DNA from: Oribacterium asaccharolyticum ACB7 | Lineage (GTDB): Bacteria; Bacillota; Clostridia; Lachnospirales; Lachnospiraceae | Reading direction: 5' to 3' | DNA length: 64,000 bases | NCBI RefSeq assembly: GCF_000238075.1 | Contig: NZ_JH414505.1 | Coordinates: 341,345-405,344, forward strand | Translations under genes and position numbers: made by a program | Notes under the pieces: generated by a model | The model's input: only the letters and a program-made list of their open reading frames with translations | What the model was told of the DNA's origin: nothing | Databases searched by the model: none | Shown: positions 9,503-19,291 of the stretch, in pieces | Numbering within the stretch: position 1 is the stretch's first letter | Layout of the letters: each line of letters starts with the position of its first letter

Positions 9503-10695
9503 GTTGGACTGACGGCATAAAGCCCTCTGTCTCGACCTTCATAATCCTGAAAAACCTCCACTTCCCGATAACCTTCTTTTTGGAAAATGTCTTTCACGCT
9601 AGTCCCTTGGTCATAGCCGATTTCCAGATAGACCCTTCCTCCCGGAAGTAGAAAACGCTTCCCCTCCTTCGCAATTCTACGATAAAAATCAAGGCCGTCC
9701 CCCCCTCCGTCCAGAGCTAAAACAGGCTCATGAAGAGCAACTTCCGCATCGAGTGTTTCTATTACATCACTCCTTATATAGGGTGGATTGGAAACCAAAA
9801 TGTCAAAAGCGGAAATACCTTTTTCTTCCATAAAAGATGGAAGCGCATCAAAAAGGTCCGATTCCAGAAAATGCAGGGAAGGATTAAGCCCTTGCTCTCT
9901 TATTCGATTAGGATCCGGTTCTCTTCCGCTAGAAAGCATGGAGCATTTCCATTCTTCTTTGGCACTTTCCTGTTCTAAAAAAAGCCTCCTGTAGTTTTCT
10001 TTTGCGACTTCCAGCGCTTTATCCGACTTATCGAGAAGCAGCACAGTTTTGCAGTGCAGATTTTTTGCCAGAGTGAGGCCGATACAGCCCGAGCCGGTGC
10101 AGAGGTCCAGGATACTAAGTGCTTCGCATCCGGCAACTCCTACACTTTCGTCTATTAATTCTATTTTCTTACCGCTTCTCTTATCTTGCGCTCCGAGACT
10201 TTTCCATTTTTCTTCTTCCTCCAAAATGCGCTCCACAATGCACTCCGTATCTTGCCTTGGGCTAAGCACATTTTCGTTGACCAAGAAAGAAAGGCCGAAG
10301 AACTCTTGTCTACCGAGAATTTGAGAGAGCGGAATACGATGAAGTCGCTTTTCGAGAAAAGAGAAAAAACGGTTAAGAGCAGAATCCGGCTCTTCATCAG
10401 CAGAAGAAGAAAGCGCTAAATCTCCGGTAACTCGCGAAGACGAAAGTGCCGGCTTCTCTTCTGCTCTTTTCCTATATAGGGTAAAAACCGCCTCTCTTTT
10501 TCCAAAAAGATAGTCCTTTGTATCCAAAGAAAAGGCTTCCTGTAAAAGAAGTCTTAAGTCCAACTCTGCCTCTTCTACACCGGCTTCTTTCAGGAGCGGA
10601 AGAGCATATCTTTCCAAATCAAGAAAAGAAAAGGCAGTGCTTTTCCCTTTCTCATCTTGACTCCTTAAAAACTCTTCTTTCAGACTATTTGCCAT
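9499..10695 (-). CDS. prmC: Peptide chain release factor N5-glutamine methyltransferase
   Basis: The protein methylates the GGQ glutamine of release factors, using SAM. It has the N-terminal helical PrmC domain, LSQILGRQEFFGLSFLVNENVLSPRQDTE, the SAM-binding ILDLCTGSGCIGLTLAK, and NPPYIRSD at residues 303-306 onward. At 398 residues it is over 100 longer than usual. The excess comes from a Ser/Glu-rich insert after the N-terminal domain, an insert before the SAM motif (EKWKSLGAQDKRSGKKIELI), and another before NPPY. The ATG at 10695 is preferred over a TTG 24 codons upstream. It lies downstream of the DUF1385 gene as in many Clostridia, but prfA does not follow. Confidence 0.93.
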   Translation of the reverse strand: MANSLKEEFLRSQDEKGKSTAFSFLDLERYALPLLKEAGVEEAELDLRLLLQEAFSLDTKDYLFGKREAVFTLYRKRAEEKPALSSSRVTGDLALSSSADEEPDSALNRFFSFLEKRLHRIPLSQILGRQEFFGLSFLVNENVLSPRQDTECIVERILEEEEKWKSLGAQDKRSGKKIELIDESVGVAGCEALSILDLCTGSGCIGLTLAKNLHCKTVLLLDKSDKALEVAKENYRRLFLEQESAKEEWKCSMLSSGREPDPNRIREQGLNPSLHFLESDLFDALPSFMEEKGISAFDILVSNPPYIRSDVIETLDAEVALHEPVLALDGGGDGLDFYRRIAKEGKRFLLPGGRVYLEIGYDQGTSVKDIFQKEGYREVEVFQDYEGRDRGLYAVSPT

Positions 10696-10834
10696 CTTTT
10701 TTTCTTTCCCGTCTTCTCTCAAACCCTGTCCTTCTCTCCGGCAATTTCTGTATCGAGTATTGCCCAAGCCCTATATTTTTCACCTACTTTTATCAAGTTT
10801 CATCCACTTTTATCATCAAAAACTTGTATTTCCT

Positions 10835-11782
10835 TTATGGCTTTTCCGAAAAATGTTCCCTCTGAAATGCCCTCCAATCAAAGACCTTTTCCACAGCAGC
10901 AATGGCTACTTCCACCTCTTCGGCATCAGGCTCTTTCGTCGTCAGGCCCTGCATCCACATACCGGGGATAAAGAGAATGCGAGTTAAGGCATTGTCCACC
11001 ATACCCACAAGGCGAAGTACTTCATAGCTGATGCCGGCAATCACGGGAATAAGAAGAAGACGCGCCAAAACCTTCATCCACAGACTGTCAAATTGCAAGA
11101 ACATAAAGAGAAAAATGGAAATCATCATCACATAAACGATGAAACTCGTTCCACAACGTTTATGCTCTTTGGAGGAAAGAAGAACATTTTCCACGGTTAA
11201 ATCAAGACCATGCTCCACACAGTTTATACACTTGTGCTCCGCCCCGTGATACTCAAAGGTCCTTCGGATATCCTTCGCCCGAGAAATCAACTTGATATAA
11301 ATAATAAATATGAGGATACGAAGCAGTCCCTCCAAAAAGGCGAGCATCGGTGCAATCGGGAGGATTGTCTTTAAGAAATTCAGCAATATGGTCGGGAGTG
11401 CTACAAAAATAAAAATTGCAGCAGCAAAGGAGAAGACCATCACAAGAGCCGATAAGACCTGCTCAAGCTTATCGCCAAAGATTTTACCCATTGCTTTTTC
11501 AATAGCTCCCGGCTCAGAGCCTTCATCATCCTCATAAAAACTTGCACTGTGACTTAAGCATTTCATTCCCAAAGCCATGGAGTCGTAAAAAGAAATGATT
11601 CCTCTTAAAAAGGGGAGCTTCAAAAAAGGATATTTGTCCGTAAGGGAAAGGTACTCGCTTTCCATAACGTCGATTTCTCCGCTTGGCTTCCGAACCGCAA
11701 CGGAGTATTTCTCTCCGTTTTTCATCATGATTCCTTCTATTACAGCCTGACCGCCTATTCCGCTATATACCTGTTTACTCAA
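10835..11782 (-). CDS. DUF1385 family membrane protein
   Basis: A 315-residue protein beginning YSGIGGQAVIEGIMMKNGEKYSVAVRKPSGEI, the DUF1385 hallmark, with membrane segments near residues 105-130, 140-165, 215-230 and 240-260 and the motif FEYHGAEHKCINCVEHG between them. The His/Cys cluster in that motif may bind metal. Function is unknown. The gene usually lies between rpmE and prmC in Clostridia; here prmC follows but rpmE is about 10 kb away across an inserted element. Confidence 0.9.
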   Translation of the reverse strand: MSKQVYSGIGGQAVIEGIMMKNGEKYSVAVRKPSGEIDVMESEYLSLTDKYPFLKLPFLRGIISFYDSMALGMKCLSHSASFYEDDEGSEPGAIEKAMGKIFGDKLEQVLSALVMVFSFAAAIFIFVALPTILLNFLKTILPIAPMLAFLEGLLRILIFIIYIKLISRAKDIRRTFEYHGAEHKCINCVEHGLDLTVENVLLSSKEHKRCGTSFIVYVMMISIFLFMFLQFDSLWMKVLARLLLIPVIAGISYEVLRLVGMVDNALTRILFIPGMWMQGLTTKEPDAEEVEVAIAAVEKVFDWRAFQREHFSEKP

Positions 11783-11936
11783 TCTTTTCCTCTTTCCTGT
11801 TCTACTTACACTTTTATAAATCTATTTACTTTATAGTTCTACCTATACTCTGTAAGCAACGGGTATGCTGTACAAATTCTTATGCATTTGGTTCTATCTG
11901 TTCCTATCATTCTAATGATACTTCTTCCTTCATACA

Positions 11937-12034
11937 ATAGAGTCAAGCCATACTATCTCTATTTTATGAAAAAGAAGTGAACAAAGAAAGAATCGACGCA
12001 AGAAAAAATCGAACAAAAAAAGCAGAGCCAAAGC
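11937..12034. repeat. Left end repeat of inserted element (candidate attL)
   Basis: Two blocks recur at the right end of the element. Block 1 (11937-11985) matches 21856-21905 imperfectly; its last 24 bases are identical. Block 2 (12011-12034) matches 21899-21922 exactly over 24 bp. Block 2 is part of the rpmE terminator sequence. About 25 unique bases lie between the blocks on this side only. Confidence 0.75.
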
Positions 12035-12182
12035 CGGTGCTACTAAGGGATTTTTCCTTATGGGGAAGTACAACCTCTCCAATGCAGTTCCACACTATCC
12101 GGATGCGCTGTATCTTAAAGCCGTCCACATTACTGCTTTCCTTTTCGGTAGCAATCAGAGCTTTAAGTTCTGTCACACGAAT
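11964..12182 (-). pseudogene. C-terminal remnant of a DUF4368-type serine recombinase
   Basis: Translated on the minus strand this gives ...VTELKALIATEKESSN, then FKIQRIRIVWNCIGEVV, which resembles the tail of large serine recombinases of conjugative elements. The N-terminal part is missing: the reading frame breaks at about 12182, where relaxase sequence begins on the other strand. The frame ends by reading through the left end repeat into chromosomal DNA. This is presumably the decayed integrase of the element. The family call rests on a short stretch. Confidence 0.55.
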
Positions 12183-12187
12183 TTCCA

Positions 12188-13210
12188 ATGTGTGCTGATA
12201 TTGCTCTACATGATAAAAATGATGGAAACCCACATTGCCATATCTTACTTACTATGCGACCACTAAACGAAGATACAACATGGAGAGCAAAATCAAAAAA
12301 GGAATATATCCTTGATAAAAACGGAGAAAAGGTAAAACTCAAAAATGGTAATTACAAAACAAGAAAAATAAATACAACAGACTGGAACGAGTAAGACAAA
12401 GCGGAAGAGTGGCGAAAAGCATAGGCAGACATTACAAACAAATATCTTGAAGAAAACAGCATACAGGACAAAGTGGATCATCGTTCTTATCAAAGACAAG
12501 GCATAGAACAAATACCGACCATTCATTTAGGAGTGTCAGCAACCCAAATGGAGAAGAAAGGCATAGCTACAGATAAAGGGAATATCAACCGAGAAATCAA
12601 ACATCAAAATATGATTTTAAGAGAAATCTCAAGAAGAATAAAAGCCTTGTTAAATTGGATAAGAGGAATAGGAAAAGAAGAAAAAGTAGAAAATGAAAAT
12701 ATAAAGTCTACACTCCCAACCAAAGAAAATCTGTTATCAGTTTTGGAAAATCTTATCCGTAAAAACGCAGATAAGAATAATGCAGACTTAGAGAAATATA
12801 TTGAAAGTTATCAGCTACTCAAAGAGAAAAACATTACAAGTATCAATCAATTAAAAGAGAGCATTACCGATTTACGAGATAAGAATTATAAGACTACAAG
12901 AGCCTTAAAAGATACCGAGAAGAAGATTGATGATAGAACACAACTTGTAGATCAATCAGAAAAATATTTGAAGTACAAGGACATCTACAAAGCCTATACA
13001 AAATTAAAGAAACGTGAACAGGAAGATTTTTATAACGAGCATACAGCAGAACTTATTTTATTTGAAAGTGCCAAGAAATATCTGAAAGAGCAATTAGGGG
13101 AAAGCAAGACATTAGCCATCAGTAAATGGAAATCAGAAGTTGCCAATTTGAAGAAAGAGAAAAAGAGCTTATACAATCAAATATTAGAGATACGAGAAGA
13201 AGTAGAATAA
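12188..13210 (+). pseudogene. MobA/MobL family relaxase, truncated and interrupted by two stop codons
   Basis: One frame contains MCADIALHDK, GNPHCHILLTMRPLNEDTTW, then EEWRKA, HRSYQRQGIEQIPTIHLG and a long C-terminal coiled coil. That is the pattern of MOBQ-type relaxases, where the HxH-type motif sits in NPHCHILLTMR. The N-terminal catalytic Tyr region is absent. In-frame TAA at 12392-12394 and TAG at 12422-12424 break the frame; single-base changes from Lys/Glu and Trp codons would explain them. The downstream part from 12473 is still an open frame of 245 codons but has no evident ribosome site. Not expected to function. Confidence 0.85.
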
Positions 13211-13362
13211 GCAGAAAAAGTTAAGACTTGTATAGAGCAGTTACTGCAACAAGAAAAGCGACTATCACAGTAAAGAAAAACGAGTTAGAACTATAATACT
13301 AAGTGAAAAAATGCTATAAAGATTTAATATAAACAAAATTTGAATTTGGCGGAGAATAGAAA

Positions 13363-14004
13363 ATGAAAGTATTTCTTGAAAAAATAAGAATACCTCAAAA
13401 AGGTGTTACTTCAAAATATATATTGGCAACGGTAGGGTTCATGTTATTTGGGTTTGCACTTGGAGTATTTCAGAAATGGATTGATGGTACAGCAAGCAAT
13501 TATTTCCCAATGATTTTTCAACAACTTAATGTTGTAAATTATTTTGGCAGATTATCTATATGGATTTTGCTTGGAACAATAATATCAGTTTATTCTAAAT
13601 CTCCTTTGAGAGCATCTATTAACATATTTTCGTTCTTGATTAGTATGCTGATGGGGTATTATTTATATTGCAATTATGTTTTAGGTTTTCTGCCGAAAAC
13701 TTATATGATGATATGGGTAGTGATTGCTTGTGTATCCTTTTTTATGGCATACATGTGCTGGTATGCAAAAGGAAAAGGGGTTTTTGCAACTGTTCTTTCT
13801 GGAACAATTATTGGAGTGTTATTTGCTCAGGCTTTCAATCTTAATCCCCTACAAGGCTTTTATATGTATGACCTTATGGAGGTTATAACATGGATAATAG
13901 GTGTTCTAATCTTGTATAGAAAGCCAAAAGAATTTGTTTTAGAATTAGGAATATCCGTTATAGTTGCATTTATATTTCAATTGATTATTCCACATTGGGG
14001 ATAA
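13363..14004 (+). CDS. Polytopic membrane protein, DUF6518-like, unknown function
   Basis: A 213-residue protein with about six membrane segments and a short basic N-terminus. A GGAG site lies about eight bases before the ATG. It is AT-richer than the core genome and is the only intact plus-strand gene in the inserted element, placed between the relaxase remnant and the convergent ABC cassette. The sequence reminds me of small integral membrane proteins of the DUF6518 type, which have no known role. I would not assign a function. Confidence 0.65.
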   Translation: MKVFLEKIRIPQKGVTSKYILATVGFMLFGFALGVFQKWIDGTASNYFPMIFQQLNVVNYFGRLSIWILLGTIISVYSKSPLRASINIFSFLISMLMGYYLYCNYVLGFLPKTYMMIWVVIACVSFFMAYMCWYAKGKGVFATVLSGTIIGVLFAQAFNLNPLQGFYMYDLMEVITWIIGVLILYRKPKEFVLELGISVIVAFIFQLIIPHWG

Positions 14005-14060
14005 CTAAAAATCCTAGCTTTTGTAAAAAACAATTTTTTAATAAAAACTAACACAGAAAC

Positions 14061-14088
14061 AGTAAATCAAAAAGGTTTACTATTTTTT
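14061..14088 (+). terminator. Terminator after the 13363-14004 membrane gene
   Basis: AGTAAA pairs with TTTACT around a 9-base loop and is followed by ATTTTTT on the plus strand. Confidence 0.6.
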
Positions 14089-14164
14089 CTTGTCCAAAAG
14101 TGAAAAATATCCTACAGAAAAAGCATCCATAACTATAAAAAGTTTTCTCCCAAAAATCAATAGT

Positions 14165-14210
14165 AAAGGACAAGGCAGTGCACGCAAAAAGGGTGCTGCC
14201 TTGTCCTTTA
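14165..14210. terminator. Strong inverted repeat between convergent genes
   Basis: A 14-bp perfect stem (AAAGGACAAGGCAG with CTGCCTTGTCCTTT) lies 28 bp after the ABC gene stop. It is well placed to end the minus-strand cassette transcript, although the T-run is short; it may work on both strands. Confidence 0.65.
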
Positions 14211-14237
14211 ACCAATAACATATGACAGATGATCTTA

Positions 14238-15953
14238 TTAGCTTCCCGCCTGCAGCCTTACCATATTGCTGAAAATACCACCATGCTTCATCAACTCTTC
14301 CGGTCTACCCTGTTCTGCAACCTTGCCATCTTCCAGCACCACGATTTTGTCTGCCCCTGCCACAGTACGCATACGGTGGGCAATCACGAGTACAGTTTTG
14401 TCGCGCAGAAGTTCAGATAACGCCTCCTGCACCATGCTTTCATTTTCTACATCCATAGATGCGGTAGCTTCATCCAGAATAATGACCGGCGCATCCTTCA
14501 AAATCGCACGGGCGATGGAAATTCGCTGGCGTTCGCCACCGGAAAGGGTACAGCCGTTTTCTCCGATTCTGCTTTGATACCCCTCCGGCAAGCGGGAGAC
14601 AAATTCCTCACACCTTGCTGCTTTGGCAGCTTTTATCACTCCCTCATCCGTGGCGTTTTGCCGACCAAGCCGGATATTTTCCATTACGGTATTGTCAAAC
14701 AGGGTAACATCTTGAAAAACAATGGAGTAGTTTCGATACAACACCTCCGGCTCTATGGTCGTTACATCCACGCCGCCGAGCAGAACCTTTCCCTTATCTG
14801 CATCCCAAAAGCGGGCTGCCAATCGGGATACGGTTGATTTTCCACTGCCGGAATGTCCTACAAGCGCAGTAATTTCCCCCTGCTTTGCTACAAAGGAAAC
14901 GCCTTTCAACACAGGGGTATCCTTATAGGAAAATTCCACATTGGAAAATTCAATATCAAAGCCTTGATTATTGCAGACATTCGCACCGGTCTGTTCCGGA
15001 GTAGCCTCCATTTCTTTTGTCCGGCGGATACTGACCAGTGCGGAGAACATTTCAGCCATCAGCATGAAGCAGGAGCCAAACGGCTCATAAATCCTGCCTG
15101 CTATCAGCAGATAAAGCAGGAACATATTAACAGAGAGGCTTCCCTGTGTCATTAAAACCCCGCCTACAAGCAACACCGTCACCAGGCCGAAGCGAAGGAC
15201 AAACTGTGCAAGCGTAACTACTGTACCGGGAACAAGCTCATTGCGAAATGCACACGCAATTACATTGTCCAGTTTTTTTCTTACTCCGGCTAAATATTCC
15301 TGCTCCGTTCCAGAAGAACGAAGTTCAGAAACTACATCAAGATACTCCTGCACACCGTCATAAGCGGCACGATAGGCATCGTAATTCTTTTCCTCCGCAT
15401 TCTGCTGCATCCTTCTTCCGGCAAATACAATCACACCGGCAACAGGAACGGGAAGAACAATGCAAAGTCCCATACGCCAATCGACACAGAGCAGGCAGGC
15501 GGAAACCACAAGGAACATCACGATTGTTCCAAACAGCCCCGGAACTGCATTTGAGAATATCCGTTCCAGTTTTGAGCAGTCACCCATCATCGTGGACGTC
15601 AGGTCGGAAAGGTCACGCTGCCCAAAGAAAGAGAGCGGAAGCCGCCGCAGCTTTTCGGCCAGAGTAATTCGCCGGTTTGCGCTTTCCCGATAGGCAACCG
15701 TATAGGTAAGATGGTACTGCACCCATTGTGTTAAAAAGATAATTCCACAAAGCCCTATTGCCATCAGCAAAATGACATCTGACCGGAGGGTAAAACCTTC
15801 GCCGCCACATATTTTATCTAAAAGCGCCATCGTTACCATCATTAAAAGCGAAACGGGAGCCATAATCGCTAAATTGGAAATCGCTGTGGCAGCGATACCC
15901 CTTTTCAGTTCACGCACTCCGTCATCGCTCAATCCGAGTAAATTCTTCAGCAT
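14238..15953 (-). CDS. ABC transporter, fused permease and ATPase (exporter fold, YbtQ/IrtB-like)
   Basis: A 571-residue half-transporter. Six membrane helices occupy about residues 20-300. The ATPase domain has Walker A GHSGSGKST, signature LSGGERQR, Walker B VIILDEATASMD and the H-loop IAHRM. Its start overlaps the end of the upstream fusion gene by 7 bp, so the two are translationally coupled and should form a heterodimer with that protein's C-terminal half. Exporter-fold pairs next to AraC regulators include the siderophore importers YbtPQ and IrtAB, and the ECF genes beside it also suggest uptake. Substrate is not deducible. Confidence 0.9.
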   Translation of the reverse strand: MLKNLLGLSDDGVRELKRGIAATAISNLAIMAPVSLLMMVTMALLDKICGGEGFTLRSDVILLMAIGLCGIIFLTQWVQYHLTYTVAYRESANRRITLAEKLRRLPLSFFGQRDLSDLTSTMMGDCSKLERIFSNAVPGLFGTIVMFLVVSACLLCVDWRMGLCIVLPVPVAGVIVFAGRRMQQNAEEKNYDAYRAAYDGVQEYLDVVSELRSSGTEQEYLAGVRKKLDNVIACAFRNELVPGTVVTLAQFVLRFGLVTVLLVGGVLMTQGSLSVNMFLLYLLIAGRIYEPFGSCFMLMAEMFSALVSIRRTKEMEATPEQTGANVCNNQGFDIEFSNVEFSYKDTPVLKGVSFVAKQGEITALVGHSGSGKSTVSRLAARFWDADKGKVLLGGVDVTTIEPEVLYRNYSIVFQDVTLFDNTVMENIRLGRQNATDEGVIKAAKAARCEEFVSRLPEGYQSRIGENGCTLSGGERQRISIARAILKDAPVIILDEATASMDVENESMVQEALSELLRDKTVLVIAHRMRTVAGADKIVVLEDGKVAEQGRPEELMKHGGIFSNMVRLQAGS

Positions 15954-18900
15954 GATGCAGCCTCCTGTTCCTGCCCGCTTTTCAGGGCATCATGGTGCAC
16001 CCCTGCGGTGTTTCCTACGTTATCCATCTGCCAGCGAATTGACTTCTGATATTCTGTCCACATACGGGCATATTCGCCCTGTCTTGCAGCTAATTCCTCA
16101 TGTCTGCCGTACTCCGCTATCTGTCCGCCCTTCATCACGATGATTTGGTCTGCATCGGTAATAGTAGAGAGACGGTGCGCAATCATAATTACCGTTTTGT
16201 TTTTTGTCAGTTCTTTCAATGCCTGTTGAATCTGTGCTTCATTTTCCGGGTCTGCAAAAGCGGTGGCCTCGTCCAAAACGATGATAGGGGCATCCTTCAA
16301 TATTGCTCTCGCAATAGCGAGCCGCTGTATTTCGCCACCGGAAAGATATACACCTTTTCCTCCAATCATCGTATGGATTCCATCGGGGAGTTTTTCGAGA
16401 ATATCATCACATCCAGCTAAATGCAGAGCATTCAAAATATCCTCTGCGGCTGCGTTCTTTTTCCCGCCCCGGACATTTTCTTCAATGCTTGCTTTCAGCA
16501 GCTTTGGATTTTGAAATACAAAGGCAACTCTTTCCATCAACGCCTTCCTGTTCATGGAAGAAAGTGCTACGCCTCCGATGGAAATGCACCCCTCCTGAAT
16601 ATCATAAAACCGTGGAATTAAAGAGCCTATGGTACTTTTGCCTGAGCCGGAATGTCCCACCAAAGCAGTCACGGTTCCGCCTTTCGCAAGGAAGCTGACA
16701 TCGGAAATGGCAGGGCCCTCGCCTGTAGGATAAGTAAAGGTCACATGGTCGAATCTTACATCATTACCCTGCGGCAGTTTGAACTCTCTTGGCTCTGCCT
16801 GCTCCCTTGTCAGCAGGATTTCATCAATGCGCCGCATGGATTCCACAGCCTGCATCTTGTAGTTGGTCATATACATCAATTTGTTCAGCATAGCTGCACA
16901 GGCAGGTGCAAAAATCAAATAGAATAAAAAGTTTTGTGCAAATGTTTCCAAATCTGCCGCGGCTGCCATACCAATCAAGGCTGCCGGGATCAAGGCAAGA
17001 AACGAAGAGTTTACCACAGTATTAAACGCCACATACCCCGGCTTGCAGGCCATCGTATAGGCTAAGGCGTCATCCCGGTAGGCATGGATGGCTTCTTTGA
17101 AACGGCGCAGCGAATGAACGGACTGACCAAAGATTTTAATGACGGAAATTCCTCTGACGTACTCCACCGCTTCATGGCTCATGTCCTCTTGCGCATCCTG
17201 ATAGCGTTTCATAAAATTCATGGTTTCTTCACCCATCATAGACATTTGAAACGCAAAACCGATCATCATAAGCACCAGCACAGGAAGTCCAATCCGCCAG
17301 TCAACCGCAAGCATGAGAAGCGCCGCAGCAACCATAGACACCTGTGCCCCTACGAGGTCAGGAAGCTGATGTGCCAGATAGCTTTCTGTCTGTTTACTGT
17401 TTTCATCTATGATTTTCCGCAGTTTTCCGCTACTGTTTTCTTCAAAATATCCCAGAGGCAGCCTTGACAGATGTTCCAATACTGCCATTTTCAAATTCTG
17501 TTCCGTATGAAAAGCAGCTTTGTGAGACAAAAGCAGGGCAATAAAATTGACAATCAAGCCTGCCAGTTCAAACCCAAGCGCCCAAAGCCCCCAATACGCC
17601 AACGCAGACGCATCTATGCTGCCGCCAAGCAGGAAATCCAAAAGCTCCCTTGCGGCAAAATAAACACAAAGAAACGGCGCTAACAGCAATAATGCACTCG
17701 CTCCGGCAAGAAGCTGGGAGAGAAAGAGCATGGAACCAAATGGAGCCGTAAATTCCAACAATCTTGGAATACCGGTTTTTTGCGGTTTTCTTATCTGTGC
17801 ATCTTCTCTAAATACTTTCCACATATAGATGTTCCCCCTTTCATCTAATGGCAGGAGCTTTTTTACTTCTCCTGCATGAATATGTAAAATATGTGTGGCA
17901 CAGCGGGCAATCAGCTCCGGGTCATGGGATACGATAAGAGAGCATACGGCATTCTCGTTCGCTTTTCGTATGATTTCTACGGTGCGAAGCAGATTGTCCC
18001 CATCCTGTCCGCTGGTTGGCTCATCATACAGCATGACCGGACGTCGGTTACAGATCGCTGTTGCAAGAGCAAGCCGCTGCTGCTGTCCGCCGGAAAGAGA
18101 ACCGGGGTGTCTGTTTTCCAATCCCGCCAACCCTAACTCACGGAGTACCGCCTGTGCCTGTTCCTCTGTTAAAGAAGGATTGTTTAGCGTAAGCTCACCC
18201 ATTACACTGTCGCTAAAAAGCTGGTGTCCGGCCTCCTGCATGACAAGGAAAGCTGTTTCCGGCAGTTTTTTGTTCGGAACTGTTTTTCTTTCTATCATAA
18301 TCGTTCCGTTATGCCTGAGAAGCCCCGCAAGGCATAAACTCAGCGTGGACTTACCTGCACCGTTCTCGCCAATGACCGCAACAATCGCTCCTTTTGGAAT
18401 TGCCAGGTGGCGAATATCCAATACCTGGCGCTGCCCACGGTTAAAGGTCAGACCGTGGATTTCGATTGCCGGTTCCTGATTCAAATTTCGATTCGCGGTT
18501 TCGGGCATGATATGAAGCTGCTGCGGATTGACTGCACGAAGCCCCAAAGCAGTCCTTTCCTGCTGTGTCAGTGCGTTTATTTCTATCGGCTCGTATTCCC
18601 TGATAATTCGTCCGTTATCCATTAAGATATATCGGTCAGTCATTCCGCTAAGATACCATAGGCGATGTTCGGACATTAAAATTGTCTTTCCGTCCTCTTT
18701 CATGGTGCGAATCAGCTTTTGCAGCTTTTGTATGCTTTCCATGTCCAGATTGGACGAAGGCTCATCCAATACCACCACCTCTGGCAAGGACGCATAGACA
18801 GAGCCACAGGCAATCTGCTGTTTTTCCCCGCCGGACAGTTCAAAAATGTCCCGTTCCAGCAGTTCCTCCAAATGCAGATGATAAGCGACTTCCTCAAGCC

Positions 18901-19276
18901 GCTTTTTCATTTTCTCCCTTGGCATATTTTGATTTTCCAGATTAAATGCCATTTCCCCTGTGGTATCCATGTGAAAAAACTGAGTCCGTGGATTTTGAAA
19001 AACACTTCCCACAAATCTTGAGATTTTCGGCAGATCAGACGAGGGGATGTCCATGCCATGTACCCTTACAGCTCCCTGTAGGTTTCCAGCGTAAAAATGT
19101 GGTGCAAGCCCATTGACAAGACGCAGCATTGTGGTTTTTCCACAGCCGCTTTTTCCGCACAGGACAATACATTCGCCCTTTTTGATGTGCAGATTCACAT
19201 CTTTTAATACTACAGAGGAAGCAGGCGTTTCCATACCCGTCTGATAGGAAAATGATACATTTTCAAATGTTACCAT
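15947..19276 (-). CDS. Fusion: tandem ECF-type ATPases plus ABC exporter half-transporter
   Basis: 1109 residues with three ATPase domains. Residues 1-250 (GKSGCGKTT, LSGGEKQQ) and about 270-480 (GENGAGKST, LSGGQQQR) form a tandem EcfA/EcfA'-like pair. Residues 485-1109 are a complete exporter half-transporter with six helices and its own ATPase (GHSGSGKST, LSGGEIQR). The ECF part would pair with the EcfT and S component encoded just upstream, and the exporter part with the next gene. At the junction, codon 485 is an ATG (17824) preceded by AAAGGGGGAAC, a good ribosome site. The ORF therefore looks like two formerly separate genes joined by stop-codon loss, and separate translation of the second half remains possible. 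Confidence 0.9.
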   Translation of the reverse strand: MVTFENVSFSYQTGMETPASSVVLKDVNLHIKKGECIVLCGKSGCGKTTMLRLVNGLAPHFYAGNLQGAVRVHGMDIPSSDLPKISRFVGSVFQNPRTQFFHMDTTGEMAFNLENQNMPREKMKKRLEEVAYHLHLEELLERDIFELSGGEKQQIACGSVYASLPEVVVLDEPSSNLDMESIQKLQKLIRTMKEDGKTILMSEHRLWYLSGMTDRYILMDNGRIIREYEPIEINALTQQERTALGLRAVNPQQLHIMPETANRNLNQEPAIEIHGLTFNRGQRQVLDIRHLAIPKGAIVAVIGENGAGKSTLSLCLAGLLRHNGTIMIERKTVPNKKLPETAFLVMQEAGHQLFSDSVMGELTLNNPSLTEEQAQAVLRELGLAGLENRHPGSLSGGQQQRLALATAICNRRPVMLYDEPTSGQDGDNLLRTVEIIRKANENAVCSLIVSHDPELIARCATHILHIHAGEVKKLLPLDERGNIYMWKVFREDAQIRKPQKTGIPRLLEFTAPFGSMLFLSQLLAGASALLLLAPFLCVYFAARELLDFLLGGSIDASALAYWGLWALGFELAGLIVNFIALLLSHKAAFHTEQNLKMAVLEHLSRLPLGYFEENSSGKLRKIIDENSKQTESYLAHQLPDLVGAQVSMVAAALLMLAVDWRIGLPVLVLMMIGFAFQMSMMGEETMNFMKRYQDAQEDMSHEAVEYVRGISVIKIFGQSVHSLRRFKEAIHAYRDDALAYTMACKPGYVAFNTVVNSSFLALIPAALIGMAAAADLETFAQNFLFYLIFAPACAAMLNKLMYMTNYKMQAVESMRRIDEILLTREQAEPREFKLPQGNDVRFDHVTFTYPTGEGPAISDVSFLAKGGTVTALVGHSGSGKSTIGSLIPRFYDIQEGCISIGGVALSSMNRKALMERVAFVFQNPKLLKASIEENVRGGKKNAAAEDILNALHLAGCDDILEKLPDGIHTMIGGKGVYLSGGEIQRLAIARAILKDAPIIVLDEATAFADPENEAQIQQALKELTKNKTVIMIAHRLSTITDADQIIVMKGGQIAEYGRHEELAARQGEYARMWTEYQKSIRWQMDNVGNTAGVHHDALKSGQEQEAASC

Positions 19277-19291
19277 AAAAATCCTCCCCTC

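Noticed and set aside
12473..13210. Intact 245-codon gene
   Set aside because: It is the continuation of the relaxase frame beyond two nonsense codons and lacks a ribosome site.
14165..14210. Transposon end inverted repeat
   Set aside because: The stem is a compact hairpin between convergent genes with no partner at the other end of the element; a terminator fits better.
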